DNA from: Flavobacteriales bacterium
Lineage (GTDB): Bacteria > Bacteroidota > Bacteroidia > Flavobacteriales_F > PHOS-HE28
Assembly (NCBI GenBank): GCA_020635715.1
Contig: JACJZG010000002.1
Coordinates: forward strand, 210,333 to 274,332
DNA length: 64,000 nt
Direction of reading: 5' to 3'
The translations under genes were made by a program, and so were the position numbers. Shown piece after piece: positions 53,134-64,000 of this stretch (within the stretch, counting starts at the first letter, position 1; every line of letters begins with the position of its first letter). Under the pieces are notes generated by a model. It did not search any database and had not been told where the DNA came from. It worked only from the letters and a program-made list of their open reading frames with translations.

Positions 53134-55029
53134 TTAGTCGCGCACGAAGCGCTGCGTGATCACGTTCGTTCCCTGACTGATGCGGAGGGCATAGAGGCCG
53201 GCTGGCAGGTCTTCCGTGCCGAGCTGGAGCCGGTTGCCGCCCAGGTTCAACTGCTCCTGGCGCTCCAAGACGATGCGTCCGTTCAGGTCCACCACTTCCA
53301 ACCGCACGCTGCCCGCGGTCCGGCTGTCCAAGGCGATGTTCAGCAGCTCGCGAGCCGGGTTGGGCCAGAGCGAGATGGTCGCCAGCATCTCCTCTTCGTC
53401 GATACCGGTGGTCAGTGGGTTCACCACGTTCAACGTGAGCGCTGTGCGGTTGCCCGTATCGCCGATCAAGCCGGAGTAGATGCCATCCTCATCCACGGAT
53501 AGGCTGTCGCAATAGGTGTCGGTGCAACCATCGCTGTCGGTGATCGTCAGGCAGAGCTCGTAAGGGCCGCTGTCCGCGTAGATGTGCGTGGGGAAGGCCT
53601 CCGTGCTGGTGCTACCGTCACCGAAGTCCCAGACGAACTGGTAGAAGCCGGTGCCACCATTGCTCAGGTTCCAGACCCACAGCGTGTTCGGGATGGGTGT
53701 GCCGTTGCCGGTGGTGTCACCGTTCTCGTAAGCCTGGAGTACCCAGAAGCCGGCTTCGCAATCGCCGGGGCTGTTCGGAACGCAGTTGCAATCCGCATCC
53801 CAGGTGCCGATGAAGCCGGCCTGCTGGCAGGGTGTGCCGGGCAGGTTGGGCCCGTTGGGGATCTGCAGGCAATCGTAGACCGTAGAGTTCGGCACGCAAT
53901 CGCAATCGGCGCTCCAAGTGCCAGGGCCTGTCACTGGGTGGTTGCACGGCGTTCCAGCGGTGCTGTTCCCCCAGAGCACACCCATGCAGTCGTACCAGGC
54001 CGGGATCGTATTGATGCCGCCGTTCGGGTCCACCACGATGGTGTCGCAGAGCTCAGAGGTGCATCCTGAGCCGTCCGTGATCTGTAGGCAGAGGCCGTAG
54101 ATGCCGGGGGCATTGAAGGTGTAGTTCTGCTGGTTCTGCTGGCTTGAGTTGAGGCCGTTCGGAAGGGTCCAGATGTAGGACAGCGTAGGAGCACCTGTGC
54201 TGCAGTTGATGAAATTCGCCTGGAAGGGAACGGGGTTGTTGCCGTTCATGACCGGGATGACGGTGAAGCAGGCCTCGCATCCGGCCGGTGGGTCGAAGCT
54301 GATCCCTCCGTTGGCGTCCACATAGACCTGCTCGCAGGTGGCATCGAATACCTCGTTCTGGTCGGTCACGTTCAAACAGACGGTGTAGACGCCCGGTCCG
54401 GTGTAGGTGTGGCTGATGTTGTCTCCGGGTACTGCACCGCCATCACTGAAGTCCCAGAGGTTGTCGTACGCTGGCGTGCCACCGATGGTGCAACTCGAGA
54501 ATACGGCGGTGAACGGAGCGATCTGGTCCACGCTGATACAGGCTTCGACCGCGGTGCTCGTTTCGACGCAGTTGCATTGTGCATCGTACACGCCCATGTT
54601 GCCCGCCGGGGTGTTGCAGGGTGTGCCGGGTAGTGCATTGCCACCGGGGACATTTAAACAGTCGATGGTGTTGTTGCAATTGAACACCACCGTCACCATG
54701 TTGGTATCCGGGTTCAGCACGTTGACCGTGTAATTCACGTTCTGCGACTGATTCACTCCGCCACACTGGGTGCTCACCATGAACCAACCCTGGTAGGAGT
54801 CCATGCTCAGGTCGATCCAGAAGCTGCAATCCGCGGGATCCACCGGCACATCGATATCGAGCGACGGCTGTGTGCCCTGGACGGTGACGATGTTAACGAT
54901 GCTGTTCGGGGTGCAGCCGACCACACTACCTGTAACGGTAACGTTGAATGGTGGGGTCGGTTGCGCCAGGGCGATGGATGCCTGGACGAGTGCGCATGTG
55001 AGGACAAGGTTGCGGAGGAGGTGCTTCAT
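53134..55029 (-). CDS. Secreted Cys-rich PKD-domain protein with T9SS sorting domain
   Basis: The 631-residue protein has a signal peptide (LVLTCALVQASIALAQ) and an N-terminal ~110-residue domain (VTGSVVGCTPNSIVNIVTV, MDSYQGWFMVSTQCGG). Three short four-Cys modules follow, of the form DC-x-GTPC-x-C-x-C (for example LPGTPCQQAGFIGTWDADC). PKD domains lie between and after them (WDFSDGGAVPGDNISHTY, WDFGDGSTSTEAFPTHIY), and the C-terminus is a type A sorting domain (SLWPNPARELLNIALD, VVDLNGRIVLERQ, LPAGLYALRISQG). ATG 55029 opens the signal. It is a paralogue of the next gene upstream. Surface adhesin or matrix role is only a guess. Confidence 0.85.
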   Translation of the reverse strand: MKHLLRNLVLTCALVQASIALAQPTPPFNVTVTGSVVGCTPNSIVNIVTVQGTQPSLDIDVPVDPADCSFWIDLSMDSYQGWFMVSTQCGGVNQSQNVNYTVNVLNPDTNMVTVVFNCNNTIDCLNVPGGNALPGTPCNTPAGNMGVYDAQCNCVETSTAVEACISVDQIAPFTAVFSSCTIGGTPAYDNLWDFSDGGAVPGDNISHTYTGPGVYTVCLNVTDQNEVFDATCEQVYVDANGGISFDPPAGCEACFTVIPVMNGNNPVPFQANFINCSTGAPTLSYIWTLPNGLNSSQQNQQNYTFNAPGIYGLCLQITDGSGCTSELCDTIVVDPNGGINTIPAWYDCMGVLWGNSTAGTPCNHPVTGPGTWSADCDCVPNSTVYDCLQIPNGPNLPGTPCQQAGFIGTWDADCNCVPNSPGDCEAGFWVLQAYENGDTTGNGTPIPNTLWVWNLSNGGTGFYQFVWDFGDGSTSTEAFPTHIYADSGPYELCLTITDSDGCTDTYCDSLSVDEDGIYSGLIGDTGNRTALTLNVVNPLTTGIDEEEMLATISLWPNPARELLNIALDSRTAGSVRLEVVDLNGRIVLERQEQLNLGGNRLQLGTEDLPAGLYALRISQGTNVITQRFVRD

Positions 55030-55138
55030 GGGGTCGATGTATCGGCTTCCATAGGCATACACGATGCAGGTCCGATACAGGTTGGGTATGCTGGAAAATT
55101 ACGTCGGTCTGACGTTGTTCGGCGATAGCTGGAATGCA

Positions 55139-55170
55139 GAAGGGCATGCATCCACAGATGCATGCCCTTC
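55139..55170 (-). terminator. Terminator hairpin between the two secreted paralogues
   Basis: A perfect 13-bp stem, GAAGGGCATGCAT with ATGCATGCCCTTC, closes a 6-base loop. It lies 17 bases past the stop of the 55188-56720 gene on its strand. Confidence 0.8.
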
Positions 55171-55187
55171 GAAGAGGTCGTTCGTGC

Positions 55188-56720
55188 TCAGCGCACTTTC
55201 ACGAACCGCTGGCTCATCAACGTGCTTCCGCTCTGGATCGTGATCAGGTAGGAACCGGCGCTCAACGCGCTTACCGGAATGGTCAGGTTGTTACGGCCAT
55301 CGGTGATGCTCCGTGTTCCTTCCGCCACCAGGCGACCACTGAGGTCGTTGATGCTGATCCGGAGGTTGCCCGCGATGCGGCTGTCCAGCCCGATGTTCAG
55401 CACGTCCTGTGCGGGGTTCGGCCAGGCATTCAGGCCGGTCAGGGTCGGAAGTTCGGTCACGGCCAGCGCGAGCGGGTTCATCACGTTCACCGTGAAGGTG
55501 GAACGGTTGCCTTCTCCCGCGAAGCCACCGAGGATCCCATCGCCATCCACCGTTACATCCTGGCAGTAGGTGTCGGTGCAGCCGGGGCCACCGATGGTGA
55601 GGCAGATCGTGTAGGTGCCGGGTCCGGCGTAGGTATGCGTGGGATAGGCTTCGCTCGATGCGCTGCCGTCACCCCAGTTCCAGAGGTATTGGAAGTTGCC
55701 ATTGCCCGTGCTCAGGTTCCAGAGCCACAATTCGTTCGGGATGGGTTCGCCGCCACCACCGTTGGGGTTCGCCGCACTGTCCACCCATTGGTAGGCCTGC
55801 ATCACGAAGAAGGCCGCCTCGCAGGTTGGTGTGTTCGCCGGGTTGATCGTGCCATTCGCATCCACCACCACACTGTCGCACATCGTGCTGGTGCAGCCAT
55901 CGGCGCTCGTCATCGTCAGGCAGACCAGGTGGGTGCCCTCCGTGAACACATAGGCCGTATCGCCGGGGCCAGCTTCGTATGTGAGGCCTCCATCGAGCGA
56001 CCAAGCGAAGGTGTACGGTTCCACACCGCCGCCGGAGCAGTTGTACAGGACGGCCGTGAAGGGGATGTCGCCCAAGGCCGGTGTGCTGGCCTGGGTGGTG
56101 CTGAAGCAGGCTTCACAGGGCAAGGCAGGCCCACCGGCGCACATGCAGTTCGCGGTCCAGGCATCGCCGAAGGTGTTGGGGTCGCCATCATCGCAGGGCG
56201 TACCGGGAAGGGCGGAGCCGCCCTGGACACCTTCGCAGTCCACGACGGAGTTCGAAACGCAGACGCAGTTCACGCTCCAGAAGCCCGGTAGGCCAAATGC
56301 CGAGGTGCAGGGCGTTCCCGGCATGGCAGGACCGTTCACGTTGCCTTCACAGTCGACCGTGGTATTACCACAGTTGATGAATACGTACACCTCGTTGGAG
56401 TCCGGCGAGAACGCGTTGAAGGTGTAGCTCACCGATGATTGCTGGATCGCGCCGTTGCAGGGCGTGCTCACCTGGAACCAGCCCTGGTAGGAGTCCATCT
56501 GCAGGTCCACCGTGAAACCGCAGTTGGCGTCAAGCGGGATATCGAGGTCCACCGCAGGTTGGGTACCCTGTACGGTGAAGAGGTTCACCGTGCTGTTGGG
56601 CGTGCATCCGAGCACGTAGCCGGAGACGGTGATGTCGTACGGAGGCACGGGCTGGGCGAAGGCGCTCAGTCCTGTACCGGCCAGCATGGCGATGGCGAAG
56701 GAGCGGAGAAGGTGTTTCAT
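55188..56720 (-). CDS. Secreted Cys-rich PKD-domain protein with T9SS sorting domain (paralogue)
   Basis: The 510-residue protein shares the plan of the 53134-55029 gene. It has a signal peptide (MKHLLRSFAIAMLAGTGLSAFAQ), the same N-terminal domain (VSGYVLGCTPNSTVNLFTV, MDSYQGWFQVSTPC), two four-Cys modules (DCEGNVNGPAMPGTPC and DCEGVQGGSALPGTPC), PKD-like domains (WNWGDGSASSEAYPTHTY), and a sorting domain (LNAWPNPAQDVLNIGLD, INDLSGRLVAEG, LSAGSYLITIQSGS, ending FVKVR). The shared MKHLLRSF/MKHLLRNL start and spacing show an old tandem duplication. It has its own terminator at 55139-55170. Confidence 0.85.
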   Translation of the reverse strand: MKHLLRSFAIAMLAGTGLSAFAQPVPPYDITVSGYVLGCTPNSTVNLFTVQGTQPAVDLDIPLDANCGFTVDLQMDSYQGWFQVSTPCNGAIQQSSVSYTFNAFSPDSNEVYVFINCGNTTVDCEGNVNGPAMPGTPCTSAFGLPGFWSVNCVCVSNSVVDCEGVQGGSALPGTPCDDGDPNTFGDAWTANCMCAGGPALPCEACFSTTQASTPALGDIPFTAVLYNCSGGGVEPYTFAWSLDGGLTYEAGPGDTAYVFTEGTHLVCLTMTSADGCTSTMCDSVVVDANGTINPANTPTCEAAFFVMQAYQWVDSAANPNGGGGEPIPNELWLWNLSTGNGNFQYLWNWGDGSASSEAYPTHTYAGPGTYTICLTIGGPGCTDTYCQDVTVDGDGILGGFAGEGNRSTFTVNVMNPLALAVTELPTLTGLNAWPNPAQDVLNIGLDSRIAGNLRISINDLSGRLVAEGTRSITDGRNNLTIPVSALSAGSYLITIQSGSTLMSQRFVKVR

Positions 56721-56880
56721 GTGTGGTTGTTTCAGGCTTACACTTCCCTACACGGGAAAGGAGGGCGTGGGGTTGGGTAGGGGATCACATAATCAGATGA
56801 TCAGCCGATCGAGTGCTCCGAGCTCGAACGTCCTATTCGACGAGGTCGGACGGTGCTTTATCCGCCATTTTCTGATCTTC

Positions 56881-59103
<2,223 letters not shown>

Positions 59104-59295
59104 AGCGCGAAGATCGGTCTAGTTGGCGGATCCAACTGCGCCATTCATCTTCCACATTGGGGGACGATGCACGGCTTAGAACGGGTTCAGCGCTTCCCAA
59201 TTCCGCATGACCTCGAACATGTTCGCCCTTTCGTGGCGATCCTCCTGGAATGTGGTCCGATGATGGGATGGTCAGTGCATGCGAACCGCCCCCGA

Positions 59296-59511
59296 TCACC
59301 CCTGCGCCCTCCGCACCGCCTTGTGTCCGTATGGGCAATGCCGGCAAAGGTTCCCGCAGCAATAGCCGCGCCTCAAGTGGTACTGCGCAGTGTAGACCAG
59401 ATAGCCCTCCGACGTGAAGTAGCAGTCGCCGTGGACCAGCTTCAACCGTTCCATGCGCGCCTCCTGTTCGGGCGTGTAGTGGAATTCGGTGGGTTCCGGC
59501 ACCTGGGCCAT
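59296..59511 (-). CDS. DUF5522-type Cys-rich small protein
   Basis: The 71-residue protein carries LKLVHGDCYFTSEGYLVYTAQYHL and the signature GYCCGNLCRHCPYGHK, the Cys-rich end of DUF5522. The four cysteines probably bind a metal, but this is not known. It lies 192 bases upstream of hutU on the same strand. It is short but matches a recognisable family, so the start ATG 59511 is reasonable. Confidence 0.88.
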   Translation of the reverse strand: MAQVPEPTEFHYTPEQEARMERLKLVHGDCYFTSEGYLVYTAQYHLRRGYCCGNLCRHCPYGHKAVRRAQG

Positions 59512-59662
59512 GGCACGAAGATGTGAAGACGGGCTTCTGGCACGTTATTTCCACAATGACCGGTGCGTTACTCCGTGGAATGATCGTGGATAACCCGTTC
59601 GGACCCCGGTAGTTTCGCATTCTCCCGGAGACCGCCTGTTCCGGCCGTAGGACCTTGTTGAT

Positions 59663-60652
59663 ATGTTCAAAACCCGCCTTCTCCCGCTCTTCCTGGTGCT
59701 GGCACCCGCACTTTGTGCCCAAGGTCAGCCGCCCGGCCAGCGCTTTACGCCCGAGGAGTACATCGGGGAGTGGAAGGAGGTGGCCGTGAAGAAGATGCGT
59801 GAGCATGGCATCCCGGCGAGCATCACCCTGGCGCAAGGCCTGCTCGAAAGCGGAAATGGCAACAGCGAACTCGCGCGCAAGTCGAACAACCATTTCGGCA
59901 TCAAGTGCACCCCCGACTGGACCGGCGGACGCAGCTACCACGACGACGACAAGAAGGACGACTGCTTCCGCAAGTACAAGGACGCCGCGCAGAGCTATGA
60001 GGACCACGCCAAGTTCCTGCAGAAGCCGCGATACGCCGCCTTGTTCGAGCTGAAGCCCACGGACTACGAGGGCTGGGCGAAGGGACTGAAGAAGGCGGGC
60101 TATGCGACCGACCCCAACTATCCGAGCAAGTTGATCGCGCTGATCGAGCGTTACGAGCTGGACAAGCTGGACAAGGGCATCGATGTGGCGTACATGCCGC
60201 GTTCGACCTCGAGCGCAAGCACCAACAAGCCGACGACCACCAAACCCAGCGGTCGCAAGCCGGGACGGCGCAGCGAGAGCGATGTGATCACGTGGAGCGC
60301 CGGGCGTACGGTGGAGAGCTTCGAGGGACGGATCAAGTACGTGACCGCGAAGGAGGGCGACGACTTCCGGAAGCTGGCCCAGGACCTGGAGATGACGCAC
60401 GGCATGATCGCGCGCTGGAACGACATGGACAAGAACGCGAAGCTCGAGGCCGGGCAGCGCATCTACATCCAGCCGAAACGTAATGCGGCAAAGAGCCAGG
60501 ACGAGCATGTGGCGGTGGCGGGTGAATCACTGTGGGACGTGAGTCAGCACTACGGTGTGAAGCTGGGCAGGTTGGCCAAGTACAACGCGCTTAGCGAGGA
60601 TGCCCGCTTGAGCGCCGGTCAGCGGATCGCGCTGAAGAAGCCCCGTCGATAG
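59663..60652 (+). CDS. Secreted N-acetylglucosaminidase with two LysM domains
   Basis: The 329-residue protein has a signal peptide (LLPLFLVLAPALCAQ), then a glucosaminidase/flagellar-FlgJ-like domain with the catalytic-Glu region ITLAQGLLESGNGNSELARKS and the NNHFGIKCTPDW segment. A basic Ser/Thr linker leads to two LysM modules, the first ending in AGQRIYIQPKR and the second in AGQRIALKKPRR. It cleaves glycan strands of peptidoglycan in the periplasm or at the septum. The start ATG 59663 opens the signal peptide. It is alone on the plus strand here. Confidence 0.9.
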   Translation: MFKTRLLPLFLVLAPALCAQGQPPGQRFTPEEYIGEWKEVAVKKMREHGIPASITLAQGLLESGNGNSELARKSNNHFGIKCTPDWTGGRSYHDDDKKDDCFRKYKDAAQSYEDHAKFLQKPRYAALFELKPTDYEGWAKGLKKAGYATDPNYPSKLIALIERYELDKLDKGIDVAYMPRSTSSASTNKPTTTKPSGRKPGRRSESDVITWSAGRTVESFEGRIKYVTAKEGDDFRKLAQDLEMTHGMIARWNDMDKNAKLEAGQRIYIQPKRNAAKSQDEHVAVAGESLWDVSQHYGVKLGRLAKYNALSEDARLSAGQRIALKKPRR

Positions 60653-60728
60653 CGGATGATCGGATGTGCATGAACGTGGGCGCCGCTCCGTGCCATTGAC
60701 GTCCCTCACATCCACTCCCGGTCGTTCA

Positions 60729-61094
60729 TCAAAGCACTTTGTGCATCATCACACCGGCGATGGTGTGGGCACGCTGCTTCGTCTCCTCGGCCTTCGGACC
60801 TGCGAAGAGATCATCAATGGTCCCTTGGAAGAGCGCGACCCAATGTGCGAAGTGGTCAGCGCGCATGGGGAGCCGGGCGTGCAGCTTCTTGTGTGCGGTG
60901 ATGGGATCGCCTTCGAAGCGGTGATCGCCGAATAGCACCATGCACCAGAAGCGGGTGATGCGCGGGATGTGGTGTTCCCAGTCCAGTTCGGTGAAGAAGT
61001 GACCGATCACGGGATCGGGGCGAACACGCGTGTAGAAGGCCTCCACCAACCGCTGCACGTCCGCTTCCGAAGTGATGTCCGTCGGTGACGCCAT
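60729..61094 (-). CDS. Group III truncated hemoglobin
   Basis: The 121-residue protein is a short globin. It has a conserved start VQRLVEAFYTRVRPDPVIGHFF, then a distal pocket with HIPRITRFWCMVLFGDHRFEG and the ITAHKKLHARLPM segment that carries the proximal His region. ADHFAHWVALFQGTI follows. The pattern FxRxRxDPxIGxxF with HKxLH is that of group III truncated globins, cytoplasmic haem proteins linked to oxygen or NO chemistry. It lies 44 bases downstream of the Ktr gene end on the same strand. Confidence 0.9.
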   Translation of the reverse strand: MASPTDITSEADVQRLVEAFYTRVRPDPVIGHFFTELDWEHHIPRITRFWCMVLFGDHRFEGDPITAHKKLHARLPMRADHFAHWVALFQGTIDDLFAGPKAEETKQRAHTIAGVMMHKVL

Positions 61095-61138
61095 GGTGCG
61101 AAGGTCCGCGGTGGGGCGACTTGGCGCAGTGACGGTGA

Positions 61139-61828
61139 TCAGTCGTTCGTCCCGGTGAAGCGTTCCACTTCCGACTTGGTGCCGAAGAGCACCAGGATAT
61201 CACCCTTCTCCGGTGCGAAGCCGGGTTCGAGCACGCCCAATGAACCGAGCTTCACCGAACGCCGTCCCATGAAGCCGGTCTCCGTCTCCTTGCGCAACAC
61301 GGTGACCAGACCGAGCTGGCTCTTCACGAAGGCTTCCGATCCCGCCAACGGCTTGCCGACGAAGCGGTCCGGTACCACGATCTCCGCGATCACGAAGCCG
61401 CCGGGGAGTTCGAACTGGTCCACCAAACGACGCAGGTTCAGCTTGCGGGCCAGGCTCTCCGCTGCCTTCTCCTCGGGGTGCACGATGTCCGTCACGCCCA
61501 TCGAGGAGAGTACCATCTCGTGCAGGGGGTCGATGGCCCGGCTGATCACACGCTTCACCTTCTGGTTGACAAGGAGCGCGGTGGTCATGATGTTGGCGCC
61601 GCGGTCCTCGCCGATGGCCACCACCGCCACATCCATGTCGTTCAAGGGCAGTGCGCTCATCGCCGTGGGGTCGTTGCTCTCGAGGCAGACGGCGTAGCTC
61701 ACCTCGTTCTTCAGGCTCTCCACCTTGGCCATGTCATGGTCGATGGCGAGCACCTCGTGCCCCATGCGCGTGAGCTTCACGGCCAGCGCATGGCCGAAGT
61801 TCCCCAATCCGAATACGGCGATCTTCAT
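61139..61828 (-). CDS. ktrA: Potassium uptake regulator, TrkA/KtrA type
   Basis: The 229-residue protein is an RCK/TrkA cytoplasmic gating subunit. It has the nucleotide-binding motif IAVFGLGNFGHALAVKL at the N-terminus, EVLAIDHDMAKVE, and AVVAIGEDRGANIMTTALLVNQ. A C-terminal TrkA-C domain follows (FVIAEIVVPDRFVGKPLAG, FAPEKGDILVLFG). Single RCK unit and small size fit KtrA, not TrkA with two units. The gene follows the KtrB channel gene by 6 bases. Confidence 0.92.
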   Translation of the reverse strand: MKIAVFGLGNFGHALAVKLTRMGHEVLAIDHDMAKVESLKNEVSYAVCLESNDPTAMSALPLNDMDVAVVAIGEDRGANIMTTALLVNQKVKRVISRAIDPLHEMVLSSMGVTDIVHPEEKAAESLARKLNLRRLVDQFELPGGFVIAEIVVPDRFVGKPLAGSEAFVKSQLGLVTVLRKETETGFMGRRSVKLGSLGVLEPGFAPEKGDILVLFGTKSEVERFTGTND

Positions 61829-61834
61829 GACGGT

Positions 61835-63595
61835 TCAGTTGATCTGGATGTCCTCTTTCGGGTAACGGTAGCTGGTGACGGTGACCTGGCGCAGCACACC
61901 GACGAGCAGGGTGAGCGCGCTCACACGGCCCACGAACATGATCACCACCATGACATAGCGCGTGGGATCGCCCAACTGTGCGGTGATGCCCATGGACTGG
62001 CCAACGGTGCTGTACGCGCTGAAGCACTCGAAGGCCAGTGGCAGCAGCGGGATCCGTGGTTCCAGCGATGCGACGACGGCCACGCTCAGGCCGAGGGTGA
62101 TCAAGGAGAAGACGATGGTGGCGAACGCGCGGCGGACGCTGAGGCTGCTGATCTCACGGCCCAGGAACTCGATGCGGTCACGGCCGCGTGCGGTGGAGAA
62201 GATGTTGAGCGTGGCGATGGCGAAGGTCGAGGTCTTGATGCCGCCGGCCGCCGAGCCCGGTGATCCGCCCACGTACATGAGCAGCAGCACCACCATCACC
62301 ACCGGAACGCTCACGGCGCTCCAGTCCACCACGTTGAAGCCGGCGGTGCGCGAGGTGGCGCTGGTGAAGAACGCGATGGTGAAGCGGCCGAACCAGGTGC
62401 GGTGCTCGGCAAGCGTCCGGTCCCATTCACCCACGAGAAAGGCGAAGGTGCCCGCCACGAGCAGGATCGCGCTCGTGACCAGCACGAGGCGCGAACTGAT
62501 GGTCACCACGCGCGGGAAACGCTGGCAGGCACCGCCACGCAGCCAATAGCGTATGCGTTCGACGACCCATGAGCGCAGGTAGCGGGCGAAGTTGAAGATG
62601 ATGCCGAAGCCGAGGCCGCCCGCCACGATCAGTACGATCAAGGTCCATTGGAAGGGGTAGTTGAACCGCAACGAATCGGTGTACAGACCCGCAGGCCATG
62701 TGCTGAAGCCCGCGTTCATGAAGGCCGATACCGAGTGGAACAGCGCGAAGAAGAGCCGCTCCCCATTGTCCGCGAAGGCCGTGGCCGGCAGTTGCAGGTA
62801 GCAGAACACAGTGCCCAGTGCCTCGATCCCGAGCGAGAAGGCGATCACCTTCACCACGAAGCTGCGTGCGCTGCCGAGGGTGGTCTGTGCGATGTCGCGG
62901 ATCCGCAGTTGTTCCTCGAGTGAGCCACGCCCCTTGAAGAAGAAGGCGAAGAAGCTGGTGAAGGTCATGATGCCCAGGCCGCCGAACTGGAAGAGCAGGA
63001 GCAGCAGCCACTGTCCGCTGCGGGTGAGGCCGGCGGATACATCGATGGTGCTGAGGCCGGTGACGCAGACGGCGGAGGTGGCGGTGAACAGTGCATCCAC
63101 GAAGCGCAGCGGTCGTGTGGCGGCGTTGGGCAGCATCAGGAAGGCCGTTCCAAGCGCGATCATGAACACGAAGCCGGCGGCGAAGAGCAACGCGGGATTG
63201 AAGAGGCGCGTGTTGCGTCCCAGTTCCAGCCGGCTCAGTTCGATCAGGGCGAAGGCCATGAGGAAGGAGAGGTAGGGCCAGTTCGCCTCCGCAGCCCATG
63301 GATGCAGGCCCGTAGGTCCGAGGATGATGAGCACCAGGGCGCCCAACAACCAGATCGCTTCCGCCCGACGCATCCTGTCGTGTACGAGCACATTGCGCAG
63401 CAGCCCCGCACCGGTCACGATCGCGGAGAAGCATACGAGGGTGAAGCCAAGCCCCTCAAGGAGATGCGCAGAACCCGCGCTGGCCTGGAAGCCGAATTCG
63501 GAGAGGAAGAGCAGGAATATGAAGAAGACCGCCGTCAACCGGGCGGTGGTCAGCACCTCCTTCCTGAGCACGGTTCGGAGCAGTGTCCTACTCAT
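61835..63595 (-). CDS. ktrB: Potassium uptake channel subunit, TrkH/KtrB family
   Basis: The 586-residue protein has four or more TM-P-TM repeats. Selectivity-loop segments include FTATSAVCVTGLSTIDVS, HSVSAFMNAGFSTWPAG, TSATSRTAGFNVVDWSA and FECFSAYSTVGQSMGI. An N-terminal extension of hydrophobic helices precedes them. TrkH/KtrB proteins import K+ together with the KtrA ring, here encoded just downstream, so the two form one operon. The start ATG 63595 gives the usual N-terminus. Confidence 0.92.
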   Translation of the reverse strand: MSRTLLRTVLRKEVLTTARLTAVFFIFLLFLSEFGFQASAGSAHLLEGLGFTLVCFSAIVTGAGLLRNVLVHDRMRRAEAIWLLGALVLIILGPTGLHPWAAEANWPYLSFLMAFALIELSRLELGRNTRLFNPALLFAAGFVFMIALGTAFLMLPNAATRPLRFVDALFTATSAVCVTGLSTIDVSAGLTRSGQWLLLLLFQFGGLGIMTFTSFFAFFFKGRGSLEEQLRIRDIAQTTLGSARSFVVKVIAFSLGIEALGTVFCYLQLPATAFADNGERLFFALFHSVSAFMNAGFSTWPAGLYTDSLRFNYPFQWTLIVLIVAGGLGFGIIFNFARYLRSWVVERIRYWLRGGACQRFPRVVTISSRLVLVTSAILLVAGTFAFLVGEWDRTLAEHRTWFGRFTIAFFTSATSRTAGFNVVDWSAVSVPVVMVVLLLMYVGGSPGSAAGGIKTSTFAIATLNIFSTARGRDRIEFLGREISSLSVRRAFATIVFSLITLGLSVAVVASLEPRIPLLPLAFECFSAYSTVGQSMGITAQLGDPTRYVMVVIMFVGRVSALTLLVGVLRQVTVTSYRYPKEDIQIN

Positions 63596-63673
63596 CGTCC
63601 TGCTTCTTCCGTCGACACTCCCGGCTCCGGCACGTAGGACATGGCGCGGCTTCTGATCATCGCACCTGGTCCC

Positions 63674-64000
63674 CTATGGTAGATGGTAGGCCACCACATG
63701 CCCGTCCGCTGTGATCGTCACGAGTTCGAGGATGCCATCGAGGTCGAGGTCGGCGATGCTGAAGGCGGTGGCGCCGCGCAGGGGCAGTCCCGTGGGTTCC
63801 TGGCCTCCTTCATCGACCATGGAGACCAGCTCGCGGTCCGGTTCAACCACTCCGAAGCGCACACCTGAACTGAACTCATAGCGATGGACCTCAGGCGCCA
63901 ACGGTGTTCCGAAGGTGCGCAGGATGTGTCTTTCACTGCCATGCAACTCGATCAAGCTGTCCCCAGCGATCCGCAGGATCTTGTTGTTGCCATCATCCCC
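63674..64000 (-). CDS. C-terminal end of an FG-GAP/VCBS-like repeat protein (partial)
   Basis: The frame is open from the window edge to a stop at 63674 and has no start codon in view. It contains repeat-like pieces DDGNNKILRIAGDS and ATAFSIADLDLDGILELVTI. The Asp-rich loop DLDLDG is the FG-GAP calcium-binding pattern seen in beta-propeller proteins. Most of the protein lies beyond base 64000 and cannot be described. It runs in the same direction as the Ktr genes. Confidence 0.7.
   Translation of the reverse strand, partial: GDDGNNKILRIAGDSLIELHGSERHILRTFGTPLAPEVHRYEFSSGVRFGVVEPDRELVSMVDEGGQEPTGLPLRGATAFSIADLDLDGILELVTITADGHVVAYHLP

Overview
The window is a stretch of a high-GC Bacteroidota chromosome, most likely from a Flavobacteriales lineage (inference). 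The evidence is a type IX secretion (T9SS) and gliding locus with gldJ, a porP/sprF-type gene, porU and porV. From memory, the neighbourhood murF-gldJ-porU-porV-cdd-pdhA-pdhC is typical of Flavobacteriia. There are also several secreted proteins with C-terminal T9SS sorting domains, and many promoters with the Bacteroidota -7 box TAnnTTTG in place of a sigma-70 -10 box. GC content is high throughout, so the complementary frames carry many long open frames; I treated these as shadows.

Layout. 1-7.5 kb (+): the end of a chorismate-binding enzyme, tilS, a small conserved gene, two DsbD-type periplasmic reductant genes, gmhA, a YifB/ComM ATPase and a secreted TonB-C protein. 7.5-25.7 kb (mostly -): secA; a DUF2795 gene; a cobalamin adenosyltransferase with a methyltransferase; an operon of two tandem 53-residue proteins, an SRPBCC protein and a CrtZ-type hydroxylase; a two-gene tRNA-Val unit next to a decayed GIY-YIG gene; a gdh-exbB-exbD-exbD-tonB-folC run; two tandem T9SS-exported proteins; anmK, an acyl-CoA dehydrogenase (+) and murF. 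25.7-34.6 kb: the T9SS/gliding locus, then ispF. 34.5-49 kb: a VTC/DUF4956 pair, cdd, pdhA-pdhC, methyltransferases, recG, a lysoplasmalogenase-like and a sterol-desaturase-like membrane protein, and pheT.

49-64 kb is more accessory. It has an AT-rich isolated membrane-protein gene; a lipoprotein pyrophosphatase; an ECF sigma factor translationally coupled to a protein that appears to run from cytoplasm to outer membrane; two large paralogous Cys-rich/PKD proteins with sorting domains; a urocanate hydratase gene carrying in-frame palindromic repeat insertions; a DUF5522 protein; a LysM glucosaminidase; a truncated hemoglobin; the Ktr/Trk potassium pair; and the end of an FG-GAP-like protein.

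How the genes fit together: PorV and PorU are the export and attachment components that would process the four CTD-bearing secreted proteins found here (two near 20-22 kb, two near 53-57 kb). GldJ and the PorP/SprF-like protein belong to the same motility/secretion apparatus. The rest is mostly housekeeping: tRNA modification and charging, cell wall, central carbon entry and K+ uptake. I found no CRISPR array, complete insertion sequence or prophage. The least explained items are the 53-residue tandem proteins, the sigma/trans-envelope pair, the repeat insertions in hutU and the AT-rich gene.
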